Of a DNA stretch of 64,000 nt, positions 1 through 9,890 are shown piece after piece. The notes below the pieces were generated by a model, which was not told where the DNA came from, searched no databases, and worked only from the letters and a program-made list of their open reading frames with translations. Source of the DNA: Streptomyces fructofermentans (GTDB lineage: Bacteria; Actinomycetota; Actinomycetes; Streptomycetales; Streptomycetaceae); contig NZ_BMWD01000009.1 of the NCBI RefSeq assembly GCF_014651055.1, positions 18,840 to 82,839 on the forward strand, given 5' to 3'. Within the stretch, counting starts at the first letter, position 1. Each line of letters starts with the position of its first letter. Position numbers and translations under genes: made by a program.

Positions 1-90
1 GTGGGGCGCCGCACGTGGGGCCGAAGTGCCGACCGGGCCCGGACACCAGCGCGTCGCCGCGCCTCGCGCCCGGTCGGCGAAGCTCCGGGC

Positions 91-3117
<3,027 letters not shown>

Positions 3118-3173
3118 GCCGGTCCGCACCTTTCTTGAGAAGAAGTGACAGGGGCCGCGGCCCCGTCTTTTTC

Positions 3174-3196
3174 AGACTAGGGGGAGCCACTGACAA
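3174..3196 (-). promoter_or_regulatory. RecA-NDp / PafBC-type DNA-damage promoter of uvrA
   Basis: Read on the minus strand the site is TTGTCAGTG, 8 nt, TAGTCT, an exact match to the RecA-NDp consensus TTGTCRGTG-N8-TANNNT described in mycobacteria as the LexA-independent damage promoter activated by PafBC. It sits about 57 nt upstream of the uvrA start. The leader then contains a GC palindrome, GGGGCCGCGGCCCC (3151-3164). Confidence 0.85.
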
Positions 3197-3341
3197 CGCC
3201 GGTCTGGTTTCCCTGGTTGGTAACAATCCCGGACCTTCAAGAATGCCCGACGCCGCACCCGACCATATAGCACGTGCATTCGATTTACGGGGGTCACCGA
3301 CCGCCTTCACCCGAACGTGTGGCGGAGCTATCGTCGGACCC

Positions 3342-4064
3342 ATGAACGATCATGTGCGCGACCTGGCATCCGTACGGAAAGCGACGGAGCGGCTCCTCAC
3401 CGCGGTCGCCGGTCTGGACAACGCCTCCGCGGCCGAGCCGTCACGGCTTCCCGGCTGGAGCCGCGGCCACGTCCTGGCCCACCTGTCCCGCAACGCGGAC
3501 GCCCTCGTGAACGTCCTGGAGGGCCGGCCGATGTACGTCTCGGGCGATGCCCGGGACGCCGACATCGAGCGGGACGCCCCGCGCCCCCTGGACGCCCAGC
3601 TCGCCGACCTGCGCGCCAGTGGGGCCCGCTTCCAGGAGACGGGCGCCGCGCCCGCGGACTGGTCCCGCACCGTGGAGCTGCGCAACGGGGTCACGGACAC
3701 GGCCTCGCGGGTGCCGTTCCGGCGGTGGATCGAGATCGAGCTGCACCACGTCGACCTGGGCATCGGGTACGGGCTCGACGACCTGCCGGACACCTTCGTG
3801 GAGCGGGAGATCGAGTTCCTCACGGACCGCTTCGCCGGCCACCCCGACGTCCCCGCGACCCGTGTGACGGACGGCACGCGCGCGTGGATCACCGGCCGAC
3901 CCGCCGGCCCCGGCCCGGCGGGGGCCGACCTGGCGGCCGGCAGCGGGGTGGAGCGGACCGTCGGCGGACCCGCGCCCGTGCTGCTCGGCTGGCTCGCGGG
4001 CCGGCACGACGGCTCGGGGCTGCGTGTGGACGGCGGCCCGCTTCCCGCCCTCCCCCCGCTATAG
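3342..4064 (+). CDS. Maleylpyruvate isomerase family mycothiol-dependent enzyme
   Basis: A 240-residue protein of the DinB-like, mycothiol-dependent maleylpyruvate isomerase family: N-terminal four-helix bundle beginning MNDHVRDLASVRKATERLL, with LPGWSRGHVLAHLSRNADAL at about residues 35-55 and the later EIELHHVDLGIGY segment carrying the family's metal-binding histidines. It probably performs a mycothiol-dependent isomerisation or conjugation in the cytoplasm; the substrate cannot be told from sequence. The ATG at 3342 is chosen because residues before it do not resemble the family. It is divergent from uvrA and 10 bp upstream of the MBL gene, so the two probably form an operon. Confidence 0.88.
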   Translation: MNDHVRDLASVRKATERLLTAVAGLDNASAAEPSRLPGWSRGHVLAHLSRNADALVNVLEGRPMYVSGDARDADIERDAPRPLDAQLADLRASGARFQETGAAPADWSRTVELRNGVTDTASRVPFRRWIEIELHHVDLGIGYGLDDLPDTFVEREIEFLTDRFAGHPDVPATRVTDGTRAWITGRPAGPGPAGADLAAGSGVERTVGGPAPVLLGWLAGRHDGSGLRVDGGPLPALPPL

Positions 4065-4074
4065 GCTGAGTCGC

Positions 4075-4731
4075 ATGACGTACAGCGGAGCGGTGACGGT
4101 CGGCGGCCCTGCGGACGTGCACGAGCTGCGCGACCTGATGATCTCGAAGGTCGCGGTCGGCCCGATGAACAACAACGCCTATCTGCTGCGCTGCCGCGCC
4201 ACGGACGAGCAGCTGCTGATCGACGCGGCGAACGACGCCGGCACCCTCCTCACACTGATCGGTGACGACGGCATCGCCTCCGTGGTCACGACGCATCAGC
4301 ACGGGGACCACTGGCAGGCGCTCGCGGAGGTCGTGTCGGCCACGGGAGCGCGTACGTACGCGGGACGGGACGACGCCGACGGCATCCCCGTACCGACGGA
4401 CGTGCCGGTCGGTGACGGCGACACGATCCGGGTCGGGCGGGTGGAGCTCGTCGCACGCCATCTGGTCGGGCACACACCCGGATCGATCGCGCTGGTCTAC
4501 GACGACCCGCACGGCCACCCCCATGTGTTCACGGGCGACTGCCTCTTCCCGGGCGGCGTGGGCAACACCCGCAAGGACCCGGTGGCGTTCGCCAGCCTGA
4601 TCAACGACGTCGAGACGAAGATCTTCGACGCGCTGCCCGACGAGTCCTGGGTCTACCCGGGGCACGGCGACGACACGACGCTCGGCGCGGAGCGTCCGCA
4701 CCTGCCGGAATGGCGCGCCCGGGGCTGGTGA
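4075..4731 (+). CDS. MBL-fold metallo-hydrolase (glyoxalase II-like)
   Basis: A 218-residue metallo-beta-lactamase-fold hydrolase. The metal motif THQHGDH is near residue 69, followed by HTPGSIAL and TGDCLFPGGVGNT with the bridging Asp, and a final YPGHGDDTT histidine. This order is typical of glyoxalase II-like thioester hydrolases. ATG 4075 follows the isomerase stop by 10 bp. Pairing with a mycothiol-dependent isomerase suggests, as inference, hydrolysis of a mycothiol thioester or related conjugate. No signal peptide is seen. Confidence 0.9.
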   Translation: MTYSGAVTVGGPADVHELRDLMISKVAVGPMNNNAYLLRCRATDEQLLIDAANDAGTLLTLIGDDGIASVVTTHQHGDHWQALAEVVSATGARTYAGRDDADGIPVPTDVPVGDGDTIRVGRVELVARHLVGHTPGSIALVYDDPHGHPHVFTGDCLFPGGVGNTRKDPVAFASLINDVETKIFDALPDESWVYPGHGDDTTLGAERPHLPEWRARGW

Positions 4732-4788
4732 CGGGCCCGCCGCGCCGAACGGGCATCGAACCGGCCTGGCGCGCAGCCGCCTCGGCCT

Positions 4789-4844
4789 GACGCCCCGTAC
4801 GGACAACCACCTCGGAGGCCTCCGAGGTGTCCGTGCGGGGCGTC
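4789..4844. terminator. Long bidirectional hairpin between MBL gene and aroQ
   Basis: The stretch 4732-5115 holds no gene. Its main element is a hairpin: an inner perfect 22-bp palindrome (4808-4829, CACCTCGGAGG followed by its complement) and an outer stem pairing 4789-4803 with 4830-4844 (one G-T pair), separated by a 4-nt bulge. About 26 bp in all, between convergent genes, so it probably ends transcripts from both sides. There is no T run, as is usual in streptomycetes. Confidence 0.7.
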
Positions 4845-5115
4845 CCGCCGACCCCGTGCCGGAGGGCGCGCGAACCACGGGGCCGCGCGCCCCGTGTGAA
4901 GCGCGCGCACATACCCGCCGCGCGCGTGCGCTCCCGGCGGCCGGGTGCGCACGGTGCACTGGACGCAGTCCCGCACAGGATGACGGCTCCTGCGCGGACG
5001 GGTCGCCGGCCCTCGTTCTCCGCCCTCGGCCGGCGGCCCCGCCCGGCAGCGGTGGCCGACGTCCGGCGGCCACCGCCCGGCCGGGTGCGTACGGGCCGGT
5101 GCTCCGGACGTGCCG

Positions 5116-5589
5116 TCAGGCCGTCGTCCGCCCCGCTCCGGCCAGCGCGGCGACCCGCTCCACACCGAACACGTAACCCTGTACGCCGCAGCCCGCGATG
5201 ACCCCGTCGGCGCGCAGCGACACGTACGAGTGGTGCCGGAACTCCTCGCGCCGGTGGATGTTGGAGATGTGCACCTCCAACACGGGCAGTCCGTCGCAGG
5301 TGTTGAGCGCGTCCAGGATGGCGACGGAGGTGTGCGAGTAGGCGCCCGGGTTGATCACGATCCCGGAGTGGCCGAGGCGTGCCTCGTGGATCCAGTCGAC
5401 CAGTCGGCCCTCGTGGTTGGACTGGCGGAAGTCCACCGTCCCTCCGTGCGCGGCCGCCGCCTCGGCGCACATCGCCTCGACGTCGGCGAGCGTGTCGGAG
5501 CCGTAGATCTCCGGCTGGCGCTGCCCCAGCAGGTTCAGGTTGGGGCCGTTGAGAATCATGATCGGGGCGTTGGCGAGGGTGCGGGGCAC
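5116..5589 (-). CDS. aroQ: Type II 3-dehydroquinate dehydratase
   Basis: Third step of the shikimate pathway, dehydrating 3-dehydroquinate to 3-dehydroshikimate; type II enzymes are dodecamers of ~150 residues. The 157-residue product shows the family landmarks: ILNGPNLNLLGQRQPEIYG (residues 12-30, with catalytic Arg24 and Tyr29 counting the initiator), SNHEGRLVDWIH, NPGAYSHTS and VEVHISNIHRREEFR with the catalytic His. It closely follows the well-studied Streptomyces coelicolor enzyme as I recall it. The start is GTG at 5589, with GGAGG four bases upstream. It is divergent from the MHS transporter. Confidence 0.96.
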   Translation of the reverse strand: MPRTLANAPIMILNGPNLNLLGQRQPEIYGSDTLADVEAMCAEAAAAHGGTVDFRQSNHEGRLVDWIHEARLGHSGIVINPGAYSHTSVAILDALNTCDGLPVLEVHISNIHRREEFRHHSYVSLRADGVIAGCGVQGYVFGVERVAALAGAGRTTA

Positions 5590-5796
5590 GGTTCCTCCGG
5601 TCCGTTCGGCTGGTTCGGCCCGTTCGGGACCGCTGCTCGGACCCCGGTCTATCACGGTGCGCCGACAGCGGAACGGCCCCCACCCTCCTGCCCCGCCCTC
5701 CTGGGACGACGGCGCCCGCGACCCCCGAGTCCCGTTCCGGCGACGACCGGCCCCGGCGCCCCGTAACCCGCCGTGACCACGGGCGGTTGACGCGGC

Positions 5797-7353
5797 ATGC
5801 ACCGTGTACGCACCGCGAAGAGCCCCCAGAACCCTCAGCGAGCCCAGGGCCCTCAGGGTCCGTCGATGCTGCGGCTCGCGACGGCCTCGCTCGCCGGGAC
5901 CGCCATCGAGTTCTACGACTTCTTCGTCTACGGGACGGCCGCCGCACTCGTCCTCGGGCCGCTGTTCTTCCCCACCTTCTCCCCGGTGGCGGGCACACTC
6001 GCGGCCTTCGGGACGTTCGCGGTCGGCTTCGTGGCGCGGCCGCTGGGGTCGGTCCTGTTCGGTCACATCGGCGACCGCCACGGCCGTCGGCCCGTCCTCG
6101 TCGCCTCGCTGCTGCTGACCGGCGCCGCGACCGTCGCGGTCGGCTGCGTACCGACGTACGAATCCATCGGGACGGCCGCTCCCGTGCTGCTGCTCGCACT
6201 GCGGTTCCTGCAGGGGCTCGGGCTCGGCGGGGAGTGGGGCGGGGCGGTGCTGCTCACCGCCGAGCACGCCCCGGCGGACCGGCGGGCCCTGTGGTCGAGC
6301 TTCCCGCAGATCGGTCCCGCCCTGGGTTTCCTCCTCGCCAACGGAGTGATGCTGACGCTGTCGGCGACGCTCACCGAAGCCCAGTTCGCCTCCTGGGGCT
6401 GGCGGGTGCCGTTCTGGGCGGCGGGGGTGCTCGCCGCGGCGGGGCTCTGGCTGCGCTCCTCCCTGGTGGAGAGCCCCCGGTTCCTGGAACTGCGCGAGCA
6501 CGCGCGCATGCCGCTCGCCGAGGTGGTGCGGGGCCACTGGCGCCTGGTCCTGCTGACCGCCGGGGCGCTCTCGGTCGGATACGCGGTGTTCTACACGGTG
6601 ACGACCTGGTCGCTCGCCCACGCGACCGAGCGGCTCGGCGTGAGCCGTACCGTCATGCTGGCCTGCGTCATGGCCGCCGTCGTCGTGAAGGGCGCGCTGA
6701 CACCGTTCGCGGCGATGCTCGGGGACCGCTACGGGCGGCGGCCGCTGTGCCTCGTGGGCTGTACGGCTGCGGCGGTGTGGATATTCCCGCTGATCGCGCT
6801 GCTGTCGACGGGCGAACCCCCGCTGATGTTCCTCGGCTTCCTGGTGGCCCTGGTCGCGTTCGTGACGATGTTCGCCGTGATCGCCGCGTACCTGCCGGAG
6901 CTCTACGAACCGCGGGTGCGCTGCACGGGCGCCGCCGTGGGCTACAACCTGGGCGGAGTGCTCGGGGGCGCCCTCACCCCGATCGTGGCGACGGCCGTGG
7001 CCGAGCGGAGCACGGGGGTGCCCTGGGGAGTGGCCGCCTATCTGACGGCCGTGGCGCTGCTCAGCCTGGGGTGCTTCGCCCTGCTGCCGGAGACACGGCC
7101 GGTCGGCGGGACGCCCGCGGGTGGGGGGATGGGGACCGCCGGGTCCGGGGCGGGGTCGGAGGCCGGTCCGGAGGCGGTGTCCTCGGGGGCGGGTGCGGGG
7201 GCGGTGTCCTCGGGGGCGGGTGCGGGGGCGGTGTCCTCGGAAGCCGGTGCGGGGGCGGGACCGGAACTTGGCTCGGGGGCGGGGGCGGGCTCGGGCTCCG
7301 GGGCGGGGGCGGGCACTGGGGCGGCCGGCGGGCAGGCCGTCGTCAGGGGTTGA
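5797..7353 (+). CDS. MHS-family MFS transporter with repetitive C-terminal tail
   Basis: A 518-residue major facilitator of the metabolite:H+ symporter family. The N-terminal helix SLAGTAIEFYDFFVYGTAAA, the loop 2-3 motif GHIGDRHGRRPVL and its mirror GDRYGRRPL in the second half are typical; about 12 hydrophobic helices end near residue 430. Members import organic acids, shikimate, proline/betaine or similar solutes; substrate unknown. The last ~80 residues are a Gly/Ala/Ser tail built partly on three 27-bp repeats and are unlike the rest. The start is uncertain: ATG 5797 has no clear ribosome site and ATG 5866 (MLRLATASLAG) is a good alternative. Confidence 0.88.
   Translation: MHRVRTAKSPQNPQRAQGPQGPSMLRLATASLAGTAIEFYDFFVYGTAAALVLGPLFFPTFSPVAGTLAAFGTFAVGFVARPLGSVLFGHIGDRHGRRPVLVASLLLTGAATVAVGCVPTYESIGTAAPVLLLALRFLQGLGLGGEWGGAVLLTAEHAPADRRALWSSFPQIGPALGFLLANGVMLTLSATLTEAQFASWGWRVPFWAAGVLAAAGLWLRSSLVESPRFLELREHARMPLAEVVRGHWRLVLLTAGALSVGYAVFYTVTTWSLAHATERLGVSRTVMLACVMAAVVVKGALTPFAAMLGDRYGRRPLCLVGCTAAAVWIFPLIALLSTGEPPLMFLGFLVALVAFVTMFAVIAAYLPELYEPRVRCTGAAVGYNLGGVLGGALTPIVATAVAERSTGVPWGVAAYLTAVALLSLGCFALLPETRPVGGTPAGGGMGTAGSGAGSEAGPEAVSSGAGAGAVSSGAGAGAVSSEAGAGAGPELGSGAGAGSGSGAGAGTGAAGGQAVVRG
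7174..7254 (+). repeat. 27-bp tandem repeat, three copies, inside the MHS transporter tail
   Basis: Three in-frame copies of a 27-bp unit starting GCGGTGTCCTCGG at 7174, 7201 and 7228, encoding AVSSGAGAG-like 9-residue units; the third copy has diverged. The flanks are also Gly/Ala-rich. Being a multiple of 3, copy number can change without breaking the frame. Confidence 0.85.
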
Positions 7354-8443
7354 CCGCGAGTTCCAGGTACGCGGCCAGGAGCACCAGGTGGACTCCGCCC
7401 TGGAGCGGGGTTGCCCGGCCGGGGACCACGGTGAGCGAGCTGACCACCACGGTCAGGGCGAGCAGCACCATGTGGATGGGACCGAGGCCGAGGACGAGGG
7501 GGCCGGAGAGCCAGAGCGAGGCGACGGCCACGGCGGGGATGGTCAGGCCGATGCTCGCGATGGCCGAACCGAGCGCGAGGTTCAGGCTGGTCTGCACCCG
7601 GTCCCGGCGGGCGGCGCGGATCGCCGCGATGGTCTCGGGGAGCAGTACGAGCAGGGCGATGATCACACCGACCACGGCGTGCGGCATACCGGCCGCCTCG
7701 ACCCCCGACTCGATCGTGGGCGACACGCCCTTCGCCAGGCCGACGACTCCGACGAGGGCCAGGCCGAGCAGTCCCAGACTGGTCATCGTGGTCCTGAACG
7801 AGGGAACTCCGGCGTGCTCGTCGACATCGATGACCTTGCCGTGCCGGGTGATCGGCAGGAAGTAGTCGCGGTGCCGTACGGTCTGGGTGGTCACGAACAG
7901 CCCGTACAGGACCAGTGAGGAGAGGGCCGCGAAGGTGAGCTGGGCCGTGGAGAACTCGGGCCCCGGTTTGCTGGTGGTGAACGTCGGCAGCACCAGGCTG
8001 AGCGTGGCGAGGGTCGCCACGGTCGCGAGGGCGGCGCCGGTGCCCTCCGCGTTGAAGACCGCCAGCCCGTGGCGGAGCGAGGCGACGAGCAGACTGAGCC
8101 CCACGATGCCGTTGCAGGTGATCATCACCGCCGCGAACACCGTGTCCCGGGCGAGAGTCGAGCTCTTGTCGCCGCCGTCGGCCATGAGGGTGACGATCAG
8201 CGCGACCTCGATGATCGTGACGGCCACCGCGAGGACCAGTGAGCCGAAGGGTTCACCGACCCGGTGTGCGACGACCTCGGCGTGGTGGACGGCCGACAGC
8301 ACCGCTCCGGCCAGTACGAGGGTGACCACGGCGACCACCGGGCCCGGCAGGTCGCGTCCCCAGGTGAACACCAGGAGCACGATCGCTATCACGGGCACGA
8401 GGGCGGTCCACTGCGTCGCGAGTGTCCGGAGCCGAGCGATCAT
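7343..8443 (-). CDS. ChaA-like calcium/sodium:proton antiporter
   Basis: A 366-residue inner-membrane cation exchanger. Two homologous halves are visible, each with an acidic-rich conserved helix: VGEPFGSLVLAVAVTIIEVA (about residues 57-76) and LLPETIAAIRAARRDRVQTS followed by LNLALGSAIASIGLTIPAVA. This is the CaCA/ChaA arrangement, exporting Ca2+ or Na+ in exchange for protons. ATG 8443 (MIARLRTLATQW) precedes the first helix; the ribosome site is weak. Its 3' end overlaps the convergent MHS gene by 11 bp. Confidence 0.9.
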   Translation of the reverse strand: MIARLRTLATQWTALVPVIAIVLLVFTWGRDLPGPVVAVVTLVLAGAVLSAVHHAEVVAHRVGEPFGSLVLAVAVTIIEVALIVTLMADGGDKSSTLARDTVFAAVMITCNGIVGLSLLVASLRHGLAVFNAEGTGAALATVATLATLSLVLPTFTTSKPGPEFSTAQLTFAALSSLVLYGLFVTTQTVRHRDYFLPITRHGKVIDVDEHAGVPSFRTTMTSLGLLGLALVGVVGLAKGVSPTIESGVEAAGMPHAVVGVIIALLVLLPETIAAIRAARRDRVQTSLNLALGSAIASIGLTIPAVAVASLWLSGPLVLGLGPIHMVLLALTVVVSSLTVVPGRATPLQGGVHLVLLAAYLELAVNP

Positions 8444-8582
8444 GCAGCGATCGTCGCAGGAGCCCGTGGGCCCCGCACGCCGGTGACACGGCGCTCGGGC
8501 ACACGGGCGGACAACGGGAGCGGTGGCCGGCGATGCGCCGGACACCGCTCCCGATGGGTGTCGCCTCTTCGTCCGAACGCGG

Positions 8583-9596
8583 TCAGACGTCGATGCTGTC
8601 CTTGCGGACGTCCTCGTCCTTCGGGTCCCCGTCGGTGACGGCGGTCTCCTCGGCGGCCTGCTTCCTGGTGGCCATCAGGCTGGTGATCGTGGTGATCACC
8701 AGGACGGCGCAGATCACACCCAGCGAGACCGGGATGGATATCTCCGGAACATGGACGCCCGACTCGTGCAGTGCGTGCAGCACGAGCTTGACGCCGATGA
8801 AGCCGAGGATGACCGACAGGCCGTAGCTGAGGTGGACCAGCTTCCTTAGCAGTCCGCCGATCAGGAAGTACAGCTGCCGCAGGCCCATCAGCGCGAACGC
8901 GTTCGCCGTGAAGACGATGTACGGGTCCTGCGTCAGACCGAAGATCGCGGGGATCGAGTCGAGCGCGAAGAGCACGTCCGTGGTGCCGATCGCGAGCATG
9001 ACGACCAGCATCGGCGTCATGACGCGCTTGCCGTTCTGCTGGATCCACAGCTTGGTGCCGTGGTACCGGTCGGCCACACCGAAGCGGCGCTCGGCGGCCT
9101 TGAGCAGGCGGTTCTCCTCGAACTCCTCGTCGTCGGCGTCCGCCCTGGCCTCCTGGATCAGCTTCCAGGCGGTGTAGATGAGGAACGCGCCGAAGAGGTA
9201 GAAGACCCAGGCGAAGCTGGCGAGGATCGCGGCACCCGCGGCGATGAAGATCGCGCGCAGGACCAGGGCTATGAGTACGCCGACGAGGAGCACCCGCTGC
9301 TGGTACTGCGAGGGCACCGCGAACTTCGCCATGATCAGCACGAAGACGAAGAGGTTGTCGACGCTCAGCGACTTCTCGGTGATGAAGCCGGCGAAGAACT
9401 CGCCGGACGGCTGCCCGCCACCGAACACGAGCAGTCCGAGTCCGAACAGCGCGGCCAGGGCGATCCAGACCACGGTCCAGATTCCGGCTTCCTTGATGGA
9501 CACGTCGTGCGGCTTGCGGCCGATGAAGAAGTCGACCGCGATGAGGGCCGCGAGGCCCACGATCGTCAGGACCCAAAGGGTCACGGAAACATCCAC
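8583..9596 (-). CDS. TerC-family membrane protein, probable Mn2+ exporter
   Basis: A 337-residue TerC/Alx-family protein with about nine membrane helices and the conserved acidic segments ITEKSLSVDNLFVFVLIMAK (near residues 70-90) and GTTDVLFALDSIPAIFGLT (near 200), whose aspartates are thought to bind metal. Family members export Mn2+ and help metalate secreted proteins; some accompany tellurite-resistance TerD proteins, which lie just upstream here. The GTG at 9596 (VDVSVTLWVL) is chosen for GGAGG at 9601-9605. The leader carries a candidate manganese riboswitch whose 3' strand can pair with this ribosome site. Confidence 0.93.
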   Translation of the reverse strand: MDVSVTLWVLTIVGLAALIAVDFFIGRKPHDVSIKEAGIWTVVWIALAALFGLGLLVFGGGQPSGEFFAGFITEKSLSVDNLFVFVLIMAKFAVPSQYQQRVLLVGVLIALVLRAIFIAAGAAILASFAWVFYLFGAFLIYTAWKLIQEARADADDEEFEENRLLKAAERRFGVADRYHGTKLWIQQNGKRVMTPMLVVMLAIGTTDVLFALDSIPAIFGLTQDPYIVFTANAFALMGLRQLYFLIGGLLRKLVHLSYGLSVILGFIGVKLVLHALHESGVHVPEISIPVSLGVICAVLVITTITSLMATRKQAAEETAVTDGDPKDEDVRKDSIDV

Positions 9597-9638
9597 TGCG
9601 CCTCCGGCAGTACGTAACGGCAAATGTCAGCGTCGTCG

Positions 9639-9775
9639 CTGCCGGAGGTCTCTTCCACCCGCTGCGTCCTGGGCGCTCGATGCGCCCCGATCCGTCGCGG
9701 GCCGACGCCCCGGGATCTGGCCAGATCCGTATTGACGGGTACGCCGCAGTAGGTAGGGAGTACTCCCCTCCGTGC
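9639..9775 (-). promoter_or_regulatory. Candidate yybP-ykoY manganese riboswitch controlling terC
   Basis: On the minus strand the terC leader begins the element with CGGAGGGGAGTA (9772-9761), containing the GGGGAGUA signature, and ends it with GAGACCTCCGGCAG, containing the GACCU-CC signature, about 110 nt later. CGGAGG and CCTCCG close the basal stem. Both signatures and the TerC target are known features of the yybP-ykoY Mn2+ aptamer; the internal helices I only checked loosely. The 3' strand CCTCCGGCAG (9648-9639) is also a perfect 10-bp complement of CTGCCGGAGG (9610-9601), the terC ribosome site, giving a simple translational switch. A palindrome GGGAGTACTCCC overlaps the 5' end. Confidence 0.72.
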
Positions 9776-9890
9776 GGACGACAGTACCCCAATCACCAAG
9801 GAAAGGTAAAGAGATTGGTAAAGGCAAGTACAAATATGCAGTTCAGGAGGCTTGACGATCTCTTGGGGAAGGGTTGGGAGGCGGCCGGGG

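Noticed and set aside
3135..3341. N-terminal extension of the mycothiol-dependent isomerase to an upstream ATG
   Set aside because: The 69 extra codons overlap the uvrA promoter region and do not resemble the family; ATG 3342 gives the normal length.
3130..3341. LexA (SOS) box upstream of uvrA
   Set aside because: No GAAC-N4-GTTC-like palindrome is present; the RecA-NDp element explains control better.
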